DNA of 6,529 nt from Chthoniobacterales bacterium (GTDB lineage Bacteria > Verrucomicrobiota > Verrucomicrobiia > Chthoniobacterales > UBA10450), in contig JACDBM010000059.1 of NCBI GenBank assembly GCA_013694945.1, positions 1-6,529 on the forward strand. The letters run 5' to 3'. The translations under genes were made by a program, and so were the position numbers. The notes beneath the pieces were generated by a model, which searched no databases, was not told where the DNA came from, and worked only from the letters and a program-made list of their open reading frames with translations. Positions 5,997 to 6,529 of the stretch are shown here, in pieces (positions within the stretch are counted from its first letter, which is position 1; each line of letters starts with the position of its first letter).

Positions 5997-6529
5997 TCAG
6001 TCGCTGTGAGTAGCGCGACTGGCACTGAACGCCTGCACCGAACACAACCAAACGGCGACGTAAAGACCGACCGCGCTCACCCCGAGTGCGAAGAAACCAA
6101 AGTGCACCGCGACCAGCGTGGCGCCCACGCTACCGAGCACCGATCCAAAGCCATTCATCGCGAGCGCCCACGGTACTTCATTTGGGTTCCCAAGGCGGCT
6201 CAGTGAATATGGAAAAGGGAAGCCCATGAAGAACGCAGGTAACGCGATCCACGCTACGGAGACAACTCCGCGCGCCCACGTTGGTTCGGGATAAAAAACC
6301 TGAAGCAAAACTGGGAACAACAGAGTCGTCAGCGCGAGAGAAATGCCAAGGAGAGCAAACGAATGCGCCGCCCAGGCGTTGGTATTTCTTGTCAGCACGG
6401 CAGCACCAGCGCCAGACGCAATCAACATCGCTGAGAGCACGAGCGCGGCCGCAAGCAGCGGATGAGCGATTAGCTGCGAAACGCGATAAATGGCTCCGAT
6501 TTGCACAAACATGTAGGCGACGCCGAGAA
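5997..6529 (-). CDS. Polytopic membrane protein, spermidine-synthase-like membrane domain (5' end outside window)
   Basis: Only the C-terminal part is present. The frame stays open to the window edge: the codons just before the ATG at 6510-6512 read LGVAY and continue smoothly into MFVQIGAIYR, so that ATG is internal and the true start lies beyond 6529. About 176 residues are visible, with roughly five hydrophobic segments and short loops. The segments YMFVQIGAIYRVSQLIAHP near the edge and VPWALAMNGFGSVLGS further on resemble, from family knowledge, the membrane region of fused membrane/spermidine-synthase-like proteins (pattern: E/Q-I-x-L-I-Q-R, F-L-G-H-P, then W-A-x-N-G-x-x-S-V-x-G-S). Any methyltransferase-like aminopropyltransferase domain would be outside the visible part, so enzymatic activity cannot be judged and a plain transporter-like protein is possible. 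It is on the same strand as the M50 gene and 114 bases upstream of it, so the two may be cotranscribed. Confidence 0.82.
   Translation of the reverse strand, partial: LGVAYMFVQIGAIYRVSQLIAHPLLAAALVLSAMLIASGAGAAVLTRNTNAWAAHSFALLGISLALTTLLFPVLLQVFYPEPTWARGVVSVAWIALPAFFMGFPFPYSLSRLGNPNEVPWALAMNGFGSVLGSVGATLVAVHFGFFALGVSAVGLYVAVWLCSVQAFSASRATHSD

Noticed and set aside
5986..6005. Stem AGCGAC/GTCGCT around the stop codon of the right-edge membrane gene, considered as a terminator
   Set aside because: A six-pair stem with an 8-base loop and no T-run after it on the minus strand; too weak to call as an intrinsic terminator.
5783..6025. 80-codon minus-strand frame bridging the gap upstream of the M50 gene
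   Set aside because: It overlaps both flanking genes in another frame and its product is low-complexity; there is no sign of a separate small gene.

Overview
The window is bacterial chromosome of moderately high GC, densely coded, with no RNA gene, CRISPR array, transposase or phage gene visible. The family mix suggests a soil-type member of the Verrucomicrobiota (Spartobacteria/Chthoniobacterales-like): a short ECF sigma factor with a zinc-less one-pass anti-sigma, an exported M1 aminopeptidase, a compact M50 protease and a spermidine-synthase-like membrane protein. This placement rests on recalled sequence character and is an inference, not a search result.

Left part (54-2337, + strand). 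Four closely packed genes look like one transcription unit: an uncharacterised acidic helical protein (54-719); an ECF sigma factor (759-1373); its probable one-pass anti-sigma (1360-1887), whose start overlaps the sigma stop by 14 bases; and a small exported protein of unknown function (1894-2337), which begins 6 bases after the anti-sigma stop. This is the part most likely to be an undescribed system: an envelope-signalling cassette with a non-zinc anti-sigma and a secreted companion.

Middle (2338-5154, + strand). A 156-base spacer carries two palindromic elements. It is followed by a complete exported zinc aminopeptidase of the M1 family, with all catalytic motifs intact.

Right part (5151-6529, - strand). 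A five-to-six-helix M50 site-2-type protease converges on the aminopeptidase, with a 4-base stop-to-stop overlap. A spacer with an alternating inverted repeat directly abuts its start codon. At the right edge is the C-terminal part of a polytopic membrane protein, cut by the window end, that resembles the membrane domain of spermidine-synthase-like proteins.

Functional reading. The sigma/anti-sigma pair should couple an envelope signal to transcription. Families of this kind are often released by regulated intramembrane proteolysis, so an M50 protease about 3.3 kb away is a candidate, though unproven, processing enzyme. The aminopeptidase probably trims peptides outside the cytoplasm. Nothing in the sequence proves that the left and right parts are coregulated.
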